Assembly: GCA_002081555.1 (NCBI GenBank)
Contig: KV921141.1
Coordinates: 1-27,784, forward strand
DNA length: 27,784 nt
From: Protostelium mycophagum
Taxonomy: Eukaryota; Evosea; Variosea; Protosteliida; Protosteliaceae
Reading direction: 5' to 3'
Below are positions 18,592 through 27,784 of the stretch, piece by piece. A program made the position numbers and the translations under genes. Position 1 is the stretch's first letter. Each line of letters begins with the position of its first letter. The notes below the pieces were generated by a model that made no database searches, was not told the origin of the DNA, and worked only from the letters and a program-made list of their open reading frames with translations.

Positions 18592-20243
18592 ATGATGAAT
18601 CAGACCTTGCTTCCAGTTTGGCAGTCCGAGACAACAAAGAAACAACTAACGCATGGTTGAGGATTACCACTGAAAATATTTGTAGAATTACCCAGAGGGA
18701 AAGATATCTGGAGTCAAATTTTGAATGACCTCGATGAGAGGGGACCTGATCCCAATAATACAACAGAGGACTACACGCTCATATTCTGTGGAGACAGATC
18801 TTCTGTGAGTAGCTGTTCAATTATTTTCGTGACATACGGAATTATAAAAAGAGAAGAGTGATTCGAACAAATCCCTCATTATCTGTAGGGAAAAACAACT
18901 CTTGCAAACAAGGTTTTGGAGAAAGGTACGATACATTATTTTTAAAATGTGTAACAATCAAAATGACAAATTACAATGTCGTGACGCTTGGAGAAAGTTC
19001 ATAGCAGAATACAATTCTTCTTCCTCAGATTTTACAGTGGAGGCATTCCAGCCCTCAACAGCTATGGAATTCTCCTACGCTAGAAGAGTGAAAAAATTCA
19101 CGACAAATCAAGCCCGAGATATTTTAAACACATGGGAGATTGGTGAGTCACCCTTCAACTCATGACACATCATGACACATGCAGCCGGTGGAACCAGTCT
19201 GACACAGTTGTTTGACGTTTCAATGACAGCTCCCGTTTTGTCGTCCTCTCTTGTCGTCATCGTTGTAGATCTCTCCAAGGTACCGGATTCTATTTTTACA
19301 ATTCGATCACAACTGATTCAAACAGCCTGCTGGAGCTGTTGATAATTTGATCACATGGTTGGACAACATTCGCAAGAGAGTCGATGACTGCAGCAAAGAA
19401 CTGCGTCTTCGCGATGAAGTAAAACACGAAAAGCTAAACAAGAAGGTCACCGCAGCTTTCGCGGACCACGCTGACAAAAAACTGATTCGCCCCATCAACG
19501 TTCCGGTGATCATCGTGGGCAGCAAGTATGACCAATTCCAAGACATAGAAACGTCCTCGAAGAAGGTTGCGTGTAAAACCCTTCGGTATATCGCCCTAGT
19601 GAACGGCTGTTCACTAGTTTTCGTCACAAAAGAGGAAGAAGCACTGGTCACTCGAGTAAGTGGAGGATAACATCGATTCTACCGTTTTTCTGATGCAAAA
19701 AAGTTCCGCAACCTGTTGACCCACTATTTGTTCCACACGCGTCCGCCGAAGAACGTGGTGACGGACTATACCAAGCCACTAATCATCCCTGCCGGACTAG
19801 ACACTACTGAGAACATCGGAAACCCTCCCACAGATACTTCCTCTGCTAGTTTAGTAGGCAAGTGTCCGAATGACACCTGTCAAATGTGACATACTGACAT
19901 TTACAGGGTCACAAGGTGGGTCGTTAGGTATGCGTGTGTGGAAAGACGCTTGGAATGAGACATTCCCGCTTCTACAGGACACAAAGAAGATTAGCACACT
20001 GGACGACACCGTCAAATTCCAAGAACCATTGATCGATTCTTTACGTAGTGAGAAGGAGTGAGTTCCAACAGAAACCATTTTAAGATGCTGAAGATTTACA
20101 GTCAACAATTAGAGCGATACCAAAGAGAGTCTGTGGTGAAGATGAAGACGAGTATTAACTTTTCCAACGGAATAAGTGGTACAGCATCTCCGCAGAGCCA
20201 TTACGAGAGGGCCATGAATAAGAAAGCTCTTGGAACTAGGTGA
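18592..20243 (+). CDS. dync2li1: Cytoplasmic dynein 2 light intermediate chain (IFT dynein)
   Basis: Exons 18592-18655 (tentative), 18686-18804, 18889-18925, 19038-19142, 19185-19279, 19326-19655, 19704-19857, 19907-20057 and 20102-20243 (TGA); 398 residues against about 350 in human. The GTPase-like fold is clear: IFCGDRSSGKTTLANKV (P-loop), MEFSYARRVKK, NTWEIAGGTSLTQLFDV, LVVIVVDLSKP, and the hallmark VPVIIVGSKYDQFQDIETSS followed by KVACKTLRYIA. This subunit of retrograde intraflagellar transport dynein occurs in ciliated organisms. The intron 19858-19906 has a GC donor (GCAAGT). The first exon is uncertain: it needs a 30-nt intron (18656-18685), shorter than any other here. Confidence 0.9.
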
Positions 20244-20876
20244 TCCACGCGTATAAAATTTGTAAATCAAAGTTTGGAATTTTATTTCAAATTCTAAGTA
20301 TTAGAATTTTCGTCTTTAGATTGTGACGGTCTCCATTTGAATGCACATAATTTGCCCCTAATCCACCATCTAGACGAATTTTCACATCACTGAGATATCA
20401 TGAACCTTTTACATTGTACAGAACGGTGATGAGAATGAGGACTGTTGGATGTCACTCGTGGGCCTCAACATCTCGTTTCTGGATAATAAAATCTCCCCTG
20501 AAGGTGTCGGCAATAAATTTTTCGATCGGATTTTTGTGCCTTCGATCGAAGGCACGGTATCATACCGTAAGTTTCTTTCGGTAAGGATTGACACTTAACG
20601 TGACCAAATTCAACGAAAACTTGGAAAAAAGGCACAATCCTTCGATCGAACGAACGCACAAGTCTCACGTAAAAAATTTTCTCGGACGCCTTCCTGCTTC
20701 GGTATTAATATCCATGCGACATCATGAGACCTATATTTTGGCAGGGGCTAAGGCGTTTTTGGAACACATCAAGAATCGTACAATCATTTGATGTCTCGGC
20801 CAAATATTTATGTCCAGTGCGGAAAGAGGTGTCAAAAGAGTGTCAAGGCTGTGTGTCCATTCATTTTCGTGACAAC
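20244..20876. other. Intergenic region with palindromes
   Basis: 633 bp, the largest gene-free stretch. No frame here looks coding. Its middle holds a cluster of palindromes (20519-20568 and a related TTCGATCGAA at 20641-20650). The 5' leader of the receptor gene lies at its right end. Confidence 0.5.
20536..20568. repeat. 20-bp perfect palindrome followed by a second hairpin
   Basis: GTGCCTTCGATCGAAGGCAC (20536-20555) is a perfect 20-bp palindrome. It overlaps ACGGTAT-C-ATACCGT (20554-20568). The core TTCGATCGAA recurs at 20641-20650, and TTCGATCGGA lies at 20521. Confidence 0.9.
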
Positions 20877-23800
20877 ATGCACTGGTTCACCTTCTTGATT
20901 CTCATATCTACAGCCACTTATGTTGTGGGATGGAGGCAGGAAGAGCTGAACGCACTGCAAGAGCTCTACAACGCACTCAGTGGTAAAATTTCTTTTCAGA
21001 GTCGTTCCAAATAATTTTGATGCAGGTCCCCGATGGACAAATGGAAGCTGGAACTTCAGCAACCCAGACTATTGTCGTGACTATGCATTCATCACTTGCG
21101 ACGCAGCAGGTGAGAAAGCAAGAAAGGCAGTCACGCTGAAATCAACAGGTTCTGTTGCCATCCTCAATTTGATCAACAATAATCTGAGAGGATCTCTTCC
21201 AAGCACTGCGACTGCTTGGAATTTTCCTGGCATGCAACAACTGGAGCTGGGAGGAAACTTCATCTTTGGAAGTCTTCCTGATGCGATGGCGCAGAGCATG
21301 CCAAACCTAATCTTCTTCAGCATTGACAGAAATCCAGTATTGACTGGAGGGGTCAGTATTTGATGCTTGAACGGTTTGTTTTGTGACATATAAAGGTTCC
21401 TGACGGGTTCGGCCAACTAGTCAAGATGCAGATCTTCAGAATCAGCGGCAATCCCTTGATGACCGGAACACTCACACCACAGCTGAGGAGATGGACACAA
21501 CTGCAAATATTCCTCAGTTCAAGTTGCAAATTGACAGGAGATCTACCCGACTTTTCTGCAGCAAAGGACCTGATACAATTTGAGGCACGAGACAATGCGT
21601 GAGTGGTATTTGATGAAGAAGAAAGTCTTATTGCAGGATTTTTATGATTAACGTGTCCATCATTAATCCGCAAACTTGGGGACATCCGCAATATAAATTG
21701 ATGTAAATAGCTTCACGGGAACCTGCTTTGAATTTCACGGGATGACCAAGTTATCGCATTTAGATCTCTCTTCGAATCAGATCTCTGGTGAATATTCACA
21801 AAATATTTTTTTCGACAATCTACAACATTGTAGGCTCGATACCTGACTCAATCAACGAGGCCATTGCGTTGAACTACTTGAATTTTTCATTGACAAGAAT
21901 GAGTGCCATGCCAAAGTCGATGTCAAATCTGACAAGTCTGTCACAATTATACCTCTATCTTTCCAGATTTACTGGACCAATCACCCCCGATATCGGCGCG
22001 TGCACTAAACTCCAGCTGGTAAGGACTCTTATCACCCCAAAATCAATATAAGCATTGAACTGTTGTAGATTGACCTCAGCCGAAACGAGTTCACAGGGAC
22101 CTTTCCTGACCTATCCAACCTCACCATTCTCGCAGGGGTAAGTGTTTTATTCTATTCTGATTTTCTATAAGAGATTCACCTTTTCGTGGATCTTTCACCC
22201 TTACATTCCCAGGTCTCCGTCAATGGCAACCAGTTAGTGGGCGAGCTGCCCGGTTACTTTCCTCACAACGGGAGCATTGCCCAGCTGTCCTTCTCGAATA
22301 ATCAGTTCAGTGGGCAAATACCACGTTATGAGGGCATGGATTCTCTCATTATTTTAGACTTCTCCAGCAATCAGCTGACGGGAGAGGTATATTGTAGCAT
22401 GATATCACACGATGACACGTAAATAGATACCGCAGAGCGTTCTTGATCTTCCAAATTTGTGGTGGTTTTGTAGGTGCTTTTTGTTAATGTCAGATGATGA
22501 CAGCTGCAGATGCGAACAATAATTTTTTGACTGGGCCGGTGGCGCTCCCATCTACAACGAACAAGTTGTCGATTATAGATTACTCTGGAAATCTCCTGAC
22601 AGGCAATGTCCCAAATATATCAGAAAACTTGAGTGTGAGTGTTTTATTCGTCCAGTATATATTTAGTTGCAAAGGTACTTAGCCTGTCACTGAGCTATAA
22701 TAAATTAAGTGGAACGATACCTGACATGCCTATCAACATAAACACTCTTTATATGGCCGGAAACATGTTTGAAGGAGCCATCCCTGAGAGTTTTTCCAAG
22801 TTACAGTCAATCGCAGTGTTAGACCTCTCACGTAATTTTCTGTCTGGCAAGGTTCATATCCTCATTCGATGCAGTATCTATTAACATCTACAGATTCCCA
22901 ACGTCTTTGGACAGATGACACAACTCATAAAACTACGATTAAATGAGAACAACTTGACTGGAAGTGTGCCTGATTTCACAAACAACGCAGCAATCCAAGA
23001 GATTGCATTAGAAAACAACTTTCTCTCTGGCACAGTTCCAGAGGGGATAACCGCTTGTTATTCATGTGAGATGTCATAAGAACTTTCCAGATGATATTTA
23101 TATATGTCGACTGACATTTTGAAGTGAAAAGATTGTCAATTGCAAATAACAATCTTGGCGGGGTGTTTCCAGCTCTGACCAACGGTGTTTTGATGTCCTC
23201 TCTAGATATCAGCAACAATCAATTCTTTGGAGATCTCTCCTTTCTAAGTCAAATGACTGAACTCGTCTCGGTAAGTTACTCTTTTGAGTATCTACAACTG
23301 TGTAGTTCGATTGATGACACCAATTCAGCTGGATTTATCTGACAATTTATTTTCTGGTCCGATTTTTGATGAGCTTTGGGTATCTCCTCGGAACAAGCTT
23401 CTGACCTACCTTGATATTTCCAACAACAAGTTTAGTGATCAGATCTTCTGGCAGCTTCCCTCATCCATCATATACTTCAATGGCTCATATAACTTGTTCA
23501 GAGACACTCAGGTGATTGTATTGCCACAAGTACAAGATCTACGTGATTGACTTCCAATAGAACCCTGACGATATCTTCAGTCCGGTAATGAAAACATGGC
23601 CTTTCATGACAGATTGTGACATCAGCAACAATCAGATCGGTGGTGTCATCCTCACACTCTTCACCTCCGACAGGTGATCTGCTTCTTCTGACCTCGCCTA
23701 ATAATCGTAGAATGCCATTACTACAGAGGGTCAGCATGTCTAGAAACTCACTGACCGGTTCAATTCCATCAAGCATCAGTCAACTCTCTCGCTTGCAGTC

Positions 23801-26800
23801 ACTGGACTTATCATACAATAAGTTGATCGCAGATATACCCTCTTTCTTGGGCAATCTGCAGTTTCTGACATTGTTAAACCTCGGACACAATAATCTGACT
23901 TCCACTGATATTTCTTTTGTGTCTGCCCTTAGCTCTCTACAAGTTAGTTTTCGCATTTATATGGATACTTCTTAACACCAAAAACTGAAGGATTTCAGAC
24001 CCTGGACATGTCCCACAACAGCATCACGGCAGCCATACCAGAAATGGACTCACTCACTAGACTGACATCACTCGATTTGTCAAACAACCAGATGTTTGGT
24101 CCAATTCCGATAGGACTGTACAGAATACGCACGATGACGTCACTGATGCTGCAGAACAACAAACTGACGGGGGATGTCAAGATGCTTGCTTCAGATCCAA
24201 CACAGATAGATCTGAGTAACAACCAGTTCACCGGCAATGCACATATGATAAGTGGCTTCTCCTCAGTTGTATATCTAAACATGAGCAACAACATGTTTAC
24301 AGGTATCTTCTTATCCACCATTCCTACCACTTTGCTGATCTCGTACAGGCGAGCTGCCCGATCTGTCACAGAAGTTAAAGTTGAAAGTAATCGACCTGAG
24401 TAATAATTTGTTGAGTGGCCAGCTCTCTCCTCTTTTCAGATTGTCGAATCTTGAGGTAGAGAATCGTGTCAAATGGACCAGATGAAATAAAGGTAATGAC
24501 TGAGACAGGTGTTGAATGTGACCAACAACAACATCAGCGGATCCATCCCACAACTCTCTTTGCTCAACAAGCTTCAAAAACTGGACTTGAGCAACAACAA
24601 CTTCACTGACAACACCGAAATCGGGCAACTGGATGCTTATGATCCGGAGACAAACAGAACAATACAGTGTGACATGTCTGGAAACCCGTTCGTCTGCCCA
24701 GTGAAATGGCAGAGTTATTATCTTTGTAATGCAAGGTATATTTCTAGTTCTTCATTATTGAATCTCATTGGCATACAGATGCCAAGTACTCGATGCACAA
24801 GAGACAGCAAATATATCATTGAGATTAGAAGGAAATGTGACATCGTTTAATGTTGATACATTCTTCACTGTTTTATTTTCGTCTGCAAATATCACAAAGA
24901 GTAGGCTCTCCGTGTTCAACATACGCTCGGGAAGGTAACTGAATTCACTCTTGTGCTGTGTCAGATCTGACATTTGTCAGTGTCATTCTTGATGTGATCA
25001 TCGGACCACCACCCTTAAACAGCATAAATGAAGGAGGAGCGATAAGAACATCACAAACCATACAGAAGCTGGCCGCATCAGCATATATTGGTGATTATCA
25101 TGTATGTAATTGAGTTTTTCAAGTCATATTCAAATAAACAGGTGTTGGGGGTTGGGTCTATTGTCCCCACAAGTTCAACAGTTGCTTCAGCTGATCCCAA
25201 TCGATCTGACACACCCGTCGGGTTGATCGTCGGGCTGACCATCGGAGCCGCAGTGTTGATCGGAGTCATATTATCATTGGTGATAGTGATCATGCAGAAG
25301 AAAAGACGGAGGGAGAGCCTTTATGACAGCCAACTGTCTATGATCGACTTCTCTCAGATCAATTTCGGCGAGGCAAAGCAGTCAATAGTAAGTTCTTGAC
25401 AGTCTTGTTTTTTGTAGTATCAGATAATCTAAATATTGAATTTTTTCAGGTTCCTTATTCTGAGTTGAAGAGTATAGAACAAGTTGGATCTGGTGCATAC
25501 GGGATTGTGTCTAAGGCAGAGTGGAGAAATCTTATTGTTGCTGTAAAGCAGGTGAGAAATGATTATGATATGTGGGGATGTTGACAAGTGTAGATAAGAG
25601 CAGAACATGTGACACAAACTCAACTGACCGACTTTATGGTGATTAAGTTTCAATTATTTTCCCCATTAATCATTCTTCTGAGCATTATCTGATGTTCCAT
25701 AGAGTGAGATATCCATTCTGAGATGCCTGCGTCCACACCCGGTATGTTCATCAAAACTCTTCCCATTTTCTGACCAGCCACAGAATGTTGTCCTATTGTA
25801 AGGAGTTCATCAACTATACATTTTGATTTTAACAGTGTCGTAGCCGTAGTGAAAAGGTGGTGATCCTCTCTCTATGGTAAGTAACCTTTTATATGTCATC
25901 ACTGACATTTGGTAGATCACGTGAGTACTGCAGACTTGTATTCTGTCGGAATATCATCCAATTAAATATTTTAGTGAATTTTGTGATGGGGGATCACTAC
26001 TGGGTACTTTCTTTTTACATACCGCCTGTCTGCTTATATTAAAAGACATGTATTCTTGGTTAACGGTTTACTAGATTATTTAGCATCGTTTGACACATCT
26101 GAAGAGATGAGATTGAAGTTTATACATGATATTTGTCTCGGGATGTTACATTTACATAAAGAAGGCATCATCCACAGGTAATCTCAGGTCAAGAGGCAAC
26201 GCCTGAATTGTCACAGAGATCTGGCTGCACGAAACATACTGCTATCTAAACATCTTGTCGCAAAGGTATGTTACTATATTCCACACCAATGACTTGCCAG
26301 GTGTCAGACTTTGGTATGTCGCGTCAAGCAGAAGAAGATAGTGCGGGAGTCACACAGGCAACAGTGGGTCCATTGAAGTGGATGGCTCCAGAAGGTGTGA
26401 TATGTTACTGAAGACAACACTGACAATATCATTAGCTATTGCACGAAGAGAGTATTCTAAGGCGACAGACAGCTTCTCATTTGGGTAAGAAGAATATCGA
26501 AACAAACAAGTGACATCATCAGGGTGGTGATATGGGAGATAATAACATTGAAAGATCCTTGGGAAGGGATGACACCTGTAGAAGTCGCCATCTTAGTTGT
26601 GACAGAAGGAAAGAGATTACCTTTACCAGAGACGTCAGTGTGGATGCAGACAATCATCACCGGTGAGTATTTCAGATGCGACAAAGATGACTCTTTACAG
26701 CATGTTGGCAGACAGATCCAGATGACAGACCTAACTTTGAAGACATGTGTACCACCATCAGTAGAGAAGCTGCTATCTCTAGTGGCTCAGACTCATTTTG

Positions 26801-26979
26801 TAATTTTTTTATTTTTTCAGACATAAAAAGACCTGAGAGTACCAGGTCACATGAACAACTCACAGCAAACATCACCGTTGGAGAAATCAGCCAAGAAGAG
26901 CAAAGATAGTGTTGTGCATGAACCTCGCACATGCTCAGAAACAACTTACAGTCCTTTAACACCCTTGAAACATAAGTAG
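20877..26979 (+). CDS. LRR receptor with tyrosine kinase-like domain, 35 exons
   Basis: Exons: 20877-20982, 21026-21351, 21396-21598, 21711-21787, 21834-22018, 22069-22137, 22213-22386, 22427-22469, 22504-22634, 22675-22851, 22894-23065, 23125-23270, 23329-23511, 23561-23673, 23711-23942, 23999-24302, 24349-24455, 24509-24735, 24779-24934, 24981-25101, 25142-25387, 25450-25551, 25594-25638, 25703-25741, 25784-25797, 25836-25876, 25916-25920, 25975-26003, 26075-26177, 26217-26265, 26301-26394, 26436-26484, 26523-26662, 26701-26799, and 26831 or 26846 to 26979 (TAG). About 1,480 residues: signal peptide (MHWFTFLILISTATYVVGW), plant-type LRRs (LDLSNNQLTG pattern) to about 990, a stalk (SVFNIRSGSVILDVIIG), one membrane span near 1110-1135 (GLTIGAAVLIGVILSLVIVI), kinase from about 1168. 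Kinase motifs: GSGAYG, VAVK, HRDLAARN, DFGMSR, WMAPE. HRDLAARN is the animal tyrosine kinase form. One extra A at 25852-25855 shifts the frame between AVVK and GGDPLSM. Confidence 0.85.
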
Positions 26980-27342
26980 GATATGGGAACTCAGCACTAC
27001 GAACAATACCACAAAGTCTTAAATATGATGAGATCCGAAGAGTGCTTTCTTTTCCCAAAATTTTTTGATAAAAAACATTTTCTTGAATGTTTTTAGGAAA
27101 TGATTTAAGATCAAACCTCTGTGTTTAAACATCTTAACCGCCTAAATACCTGAATGCGTCTTATCACGTTTCTTACCGCGGGCATAGATATTTGAGACCT
27201 GCATGAAATGCTCATTCCTTCCCATTTTAAAAATATTCAAGAAAATGTTTTTAAATGATACCACACAGTTCTGTGTTGAAGATGTTGGACTGTCAACTAA
27301 ATATTCGTCTTTTGTCGAGCAGAAAAATTCGGTTGACAACCG
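26980..27342. other. Intergenic, AT-rich, with inverted repeat
   Basis: No coding frame is supported. It contains the inverted repeat 27071-27252; the rest shows no recognisable signal. Confidence 0.5.
27071..27252. repeat. 24-bp inverted repeat flanking 134 bp
   Basis: The 24 bases at 27071-27094 (AAAAACATTTTCTTGAATG + TTTTT) and 27229-27252 are reverse complements with one mismatch. The inner sequence shows weaker symmetry near the arms. This could be a small non-autonomous inverted-repeat element or a long hairpin. No target-site duplication is obvious. Confidence 0.7.
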
Positions 27343-27349
27343 AAAAAAA
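27343..27349 (-). terminator. RNA polymerase III terminator of tRNA-Ile
   Basis: Seven T on the minus strand begin two bases after the tRNA 3' end. Confidence 0.8.
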
Positions 27350-27350
27350 C

Positions 27351-27423
27351 TGCTCAATGCAGGGATCGAACCTGCGACCCTGGCGTTATTAGCACCATGC
27401 TCTACCGACTGAGCTAATCGAGC
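27351..27423 (-). tRNA. tRNA-Ile(AAU)
   Basis: A 73-nt intron-less tRNA on the minus strand. Acceptor arms GCTCGAT and ATTGAGC pair over 7 bp with one G-T and an A-T pattern; D arm GCTC/GAGC; anticodon arm TGGTG-CTAATAA-CGCCA gives anticodon AAU; T arm GCAGG-TTCGATC-CCTGC; discriminator A. Box A (TTAGCTCAGTCGG) and box B (GGTTCGATCCC) are intact. A34 would be read as inosine, as is usual for eukaryotic tRNA-Ile. Confidence 0.95.
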
Positions 27424-27508
27424 TGTTGTGAAAATTCGGCCGATCTAAGTTTCTTGTATCATCACATAAAATATAATCACTGCTTTGCCATGTATCTTCT
27501 ATTTGGAT

Positions 27509-27784
27509 TTAATCATCATCTTGTGGGTTGGTTGCCTCTAAAAGGCTCTCATCGAATGCAGTGCTGTCATCAGGTATGTCTTCAAGGTCCAACTGTCTTG
27601 CGTAGCCGCTCACATCGTTCCCTCCATCTCCCACCATGAAGTAAGGAAGTCTGCTTCTCAATCTGAACACGATCAGGATGATGAGATGTCTAAAGGGTCA
27701 TACTTGGGGCTGTTGCGGACGATGATGATGCCCGCGACGACGAGGACGGCCAAGACGACGATTACGATCAGGATGATCATCGAG
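27509..27784 (-). CDS. 3' end of a single-pass membrane protein, unknown
   Basis: Two exons on the minus strand: from the window edge to 27704, and 27662-27509 (TAA), with a 41-nt intron (27663-27703). It reads a hydrophobic span (MIILIVIVVLAVLVVAGIII), a basic stop-transfer patch (VRNSPKLRSR), then a short acidic cytoplasmic tail with YFMVGDGG, DLEDIPDDSTAFDESLL and the end NPQDDD. The large N-terminal part lies outside the window. The layout suits a type I receptor-like or adhesion protein without a kinase; the family cannot be told from this end. Confidence 0.65.

Noticed and set aside
26701-26909. Kinase C-terminus ending at TAG 26907-26909
   Set aside because: Reading through the T-rich GTAATT...TTTCAG stretch gives a poor tail. 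Splicing from 26799 to 26831 or 26846 gives a better one ending YSPLTPLKHK at 26979.
1-27784. Mobile-element genes, viral relics, CRISPR arrays, rRNA
   Set aside because: No reverse transcriptase, transposase, integrase, capsid-like frame, spaced repeat array or rRNA core sequence was seen on either strand.

Overview
The window reads as compact nuclear DNA from a unicellular eukaryote. Genes lie 2-630 bp apart on both strands and are cut by many very short GT-AG introns (mostly 35-60 nt). The gene set is a Cyc8/Ssn6 co-repressor, a CX9C protein, an LRR receptor with an animal-like tyrosine kinase domain, RanGAP and RPB10, plus two cilium genes (PACRG and the IFT-dynein light intermediate chain). 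This fits an amoeboflagellate protist. My best guess is an amoebozoan of the protosteloid type (Planoprotostelium-like). The organism is inferred; the gene structures below are read directly.

Layout. 161-3153 (+) is the 3' part of a Cyc8/TrfA TPR co-repressor, with a tandemly duplicated intron/exon segment inside. 3266-4096 (-) PACRG is divergent from 4248-6352 (+), a peroxisomal-type adenine nucleotide carrier. 6893-7435 (+) holds two small genes, the second a twin-CX9C protein. 7696-9463 (-) is a membrane-anchored dual-specificity phosphatase, divergent by 74 bp from a coiled-coil protein (9538-10605, +). 10641-11103 (-) is a small membrane coiled-coil protein. 11392-11746 (+) is an unknown gene cut by a 100-N gap; just after the gap is a decayed tRNA-Ile copy. 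11974-15376 (-) is a complete 12-exon 3-methylcrotonyl-CoA carboxylase beta subunit, divergent from RPB10 (15493-15806, +). 16004-17598 (-) is RanGAP. 17880-18589 (+) is an unknown protein followed after 2 nt by DYNC2LI1 (18592-20243, +). 20877-26979 (+) is a 35-exon LRR receptor tyrosine kinase-like gene containing a 5-nt and a 14-nt exon and one apparent extra base. 27351-27423 (-) is an intact tRNA-Ile(AAU). 27509 to the edge (-) is the end of a single-pass membrane protein.

The most unusual signal is not a gene. In the part of the window before 17 kb, most introns much longer than the usual ~40 nt carry a short GC-rich palindrome with the consensus TTGCGGC-TNT-GCCGCAA, while the short introns lack it. 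It occurs in at least five different genes and in both orientations relative to transcription, so it looks like a small dispersed DNA element that has settled in introns. Other palindromes and inverted repeats lie in intergenic DNA (20536-20568, 27071-27252). I saw no transposase, reverse transcriptase, viral relic, rRNA or CRISPR array.
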